A stretch of 5,399 bases of DNA from Clostridia bacterium. Lineage in GTDB: Bacteria; Bacillota; Clostridia; Oscillospirales; Acutalibacteraceae. Made by a program: the position numbers and the translations under genes. Positions 5,395 through 5,399 of this stretch are shown piece after piece (the stretch's first letter is position 1; every line of letters begins with the position of its first letter). The stretch is taken from contig CAAFXF010000011.1 of NCBI GenBank assembly GCA_900766895.1, forward strand, positions 1 through 5,399, given 5' to 3'. Under the pieces are notes generated by a model. That model was not told the DNA's origin and did not search any database. It saw nothing but the letters and a program-made list of their open reading frames with translations.

Positions 5395-5399
5395 TTCCA

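Noticed and set aside
1..5399. CRISPR array, tRNA or rRNA genes, insertion sequence
   Set aside because: I saw no regularly spaced repeats, cloverleaf pattern, ribosomal RNA motif or transposase-like protein in any frame.

Overview
The window is AT-rich, all confidently called genes lie on the + strand, and Shine-Dalgarno sites are strong (AAGGAG, AGGAG). Gene content and protein style suggest a low-GC Gram-positive anaerobe of the class Clostridia, perhaps a gut Oscillospiraceae/Ruminococcaceae or Lachnospiraceae member. That placement is inference from style, not from a marker gene.

Layout. Positions 1-268 hold no supported gene. They contain a long imperfect stem (20-77), a possible divergent minus-strand promoter, and a good + promoter (TTGACA 210-215, TAAAAT 234-239) decorated with TTGTTAT/ATAACAA half-sites. 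This promoter drives a class I SAM-dependent methyltransferase of unknown substrate (269-1420). After a 164-base gap comes the front part of a tad (tight adherence / Flp type IVb pilus) locus: TadV/CpaA prepilin peptidase (1585-2283), Flp major pilin (2326-2502, a short gene that is easily missed), TadE-like minor pilin (2615-3277), CpaB/RcpC (3400-4071) and TadZ/CpaE (4098-5303). The last 96 bases are non-coding and hold an intricate palindromic element that runs into the window edge. The CpaF/TadA ATPase and the TadB/TadC membrane proteins are normally found next to these genes and are not in the window; they are expected downstream.

How the genes work together. TadV cleaves the leader of Flp and TadE after the Gly of the G|Q-x-x-x-E-[YF] sites, both of which are visible. 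Processed Flp polymerises into the pilus, and TadE is a pseudopilin/minor pilin needed for assembly. CpaB is a membrane-anchored SAF-domain assembly factor, and TadZ is a MinD/ParA-like ATPase that positions the machine at the cell pole.

The gaps around flp, between tadE and cpaB, and after tadZ carry clear hairpins without a typical U-tract. This fits one operon whose segments are expressed at different levels through processing, stability or partial termination. I found no sign of a wholly new system; the less ordinary parts are the regulatory DNA before the methyltransferase, the structured gaps, and the palindromic element at the right edge.
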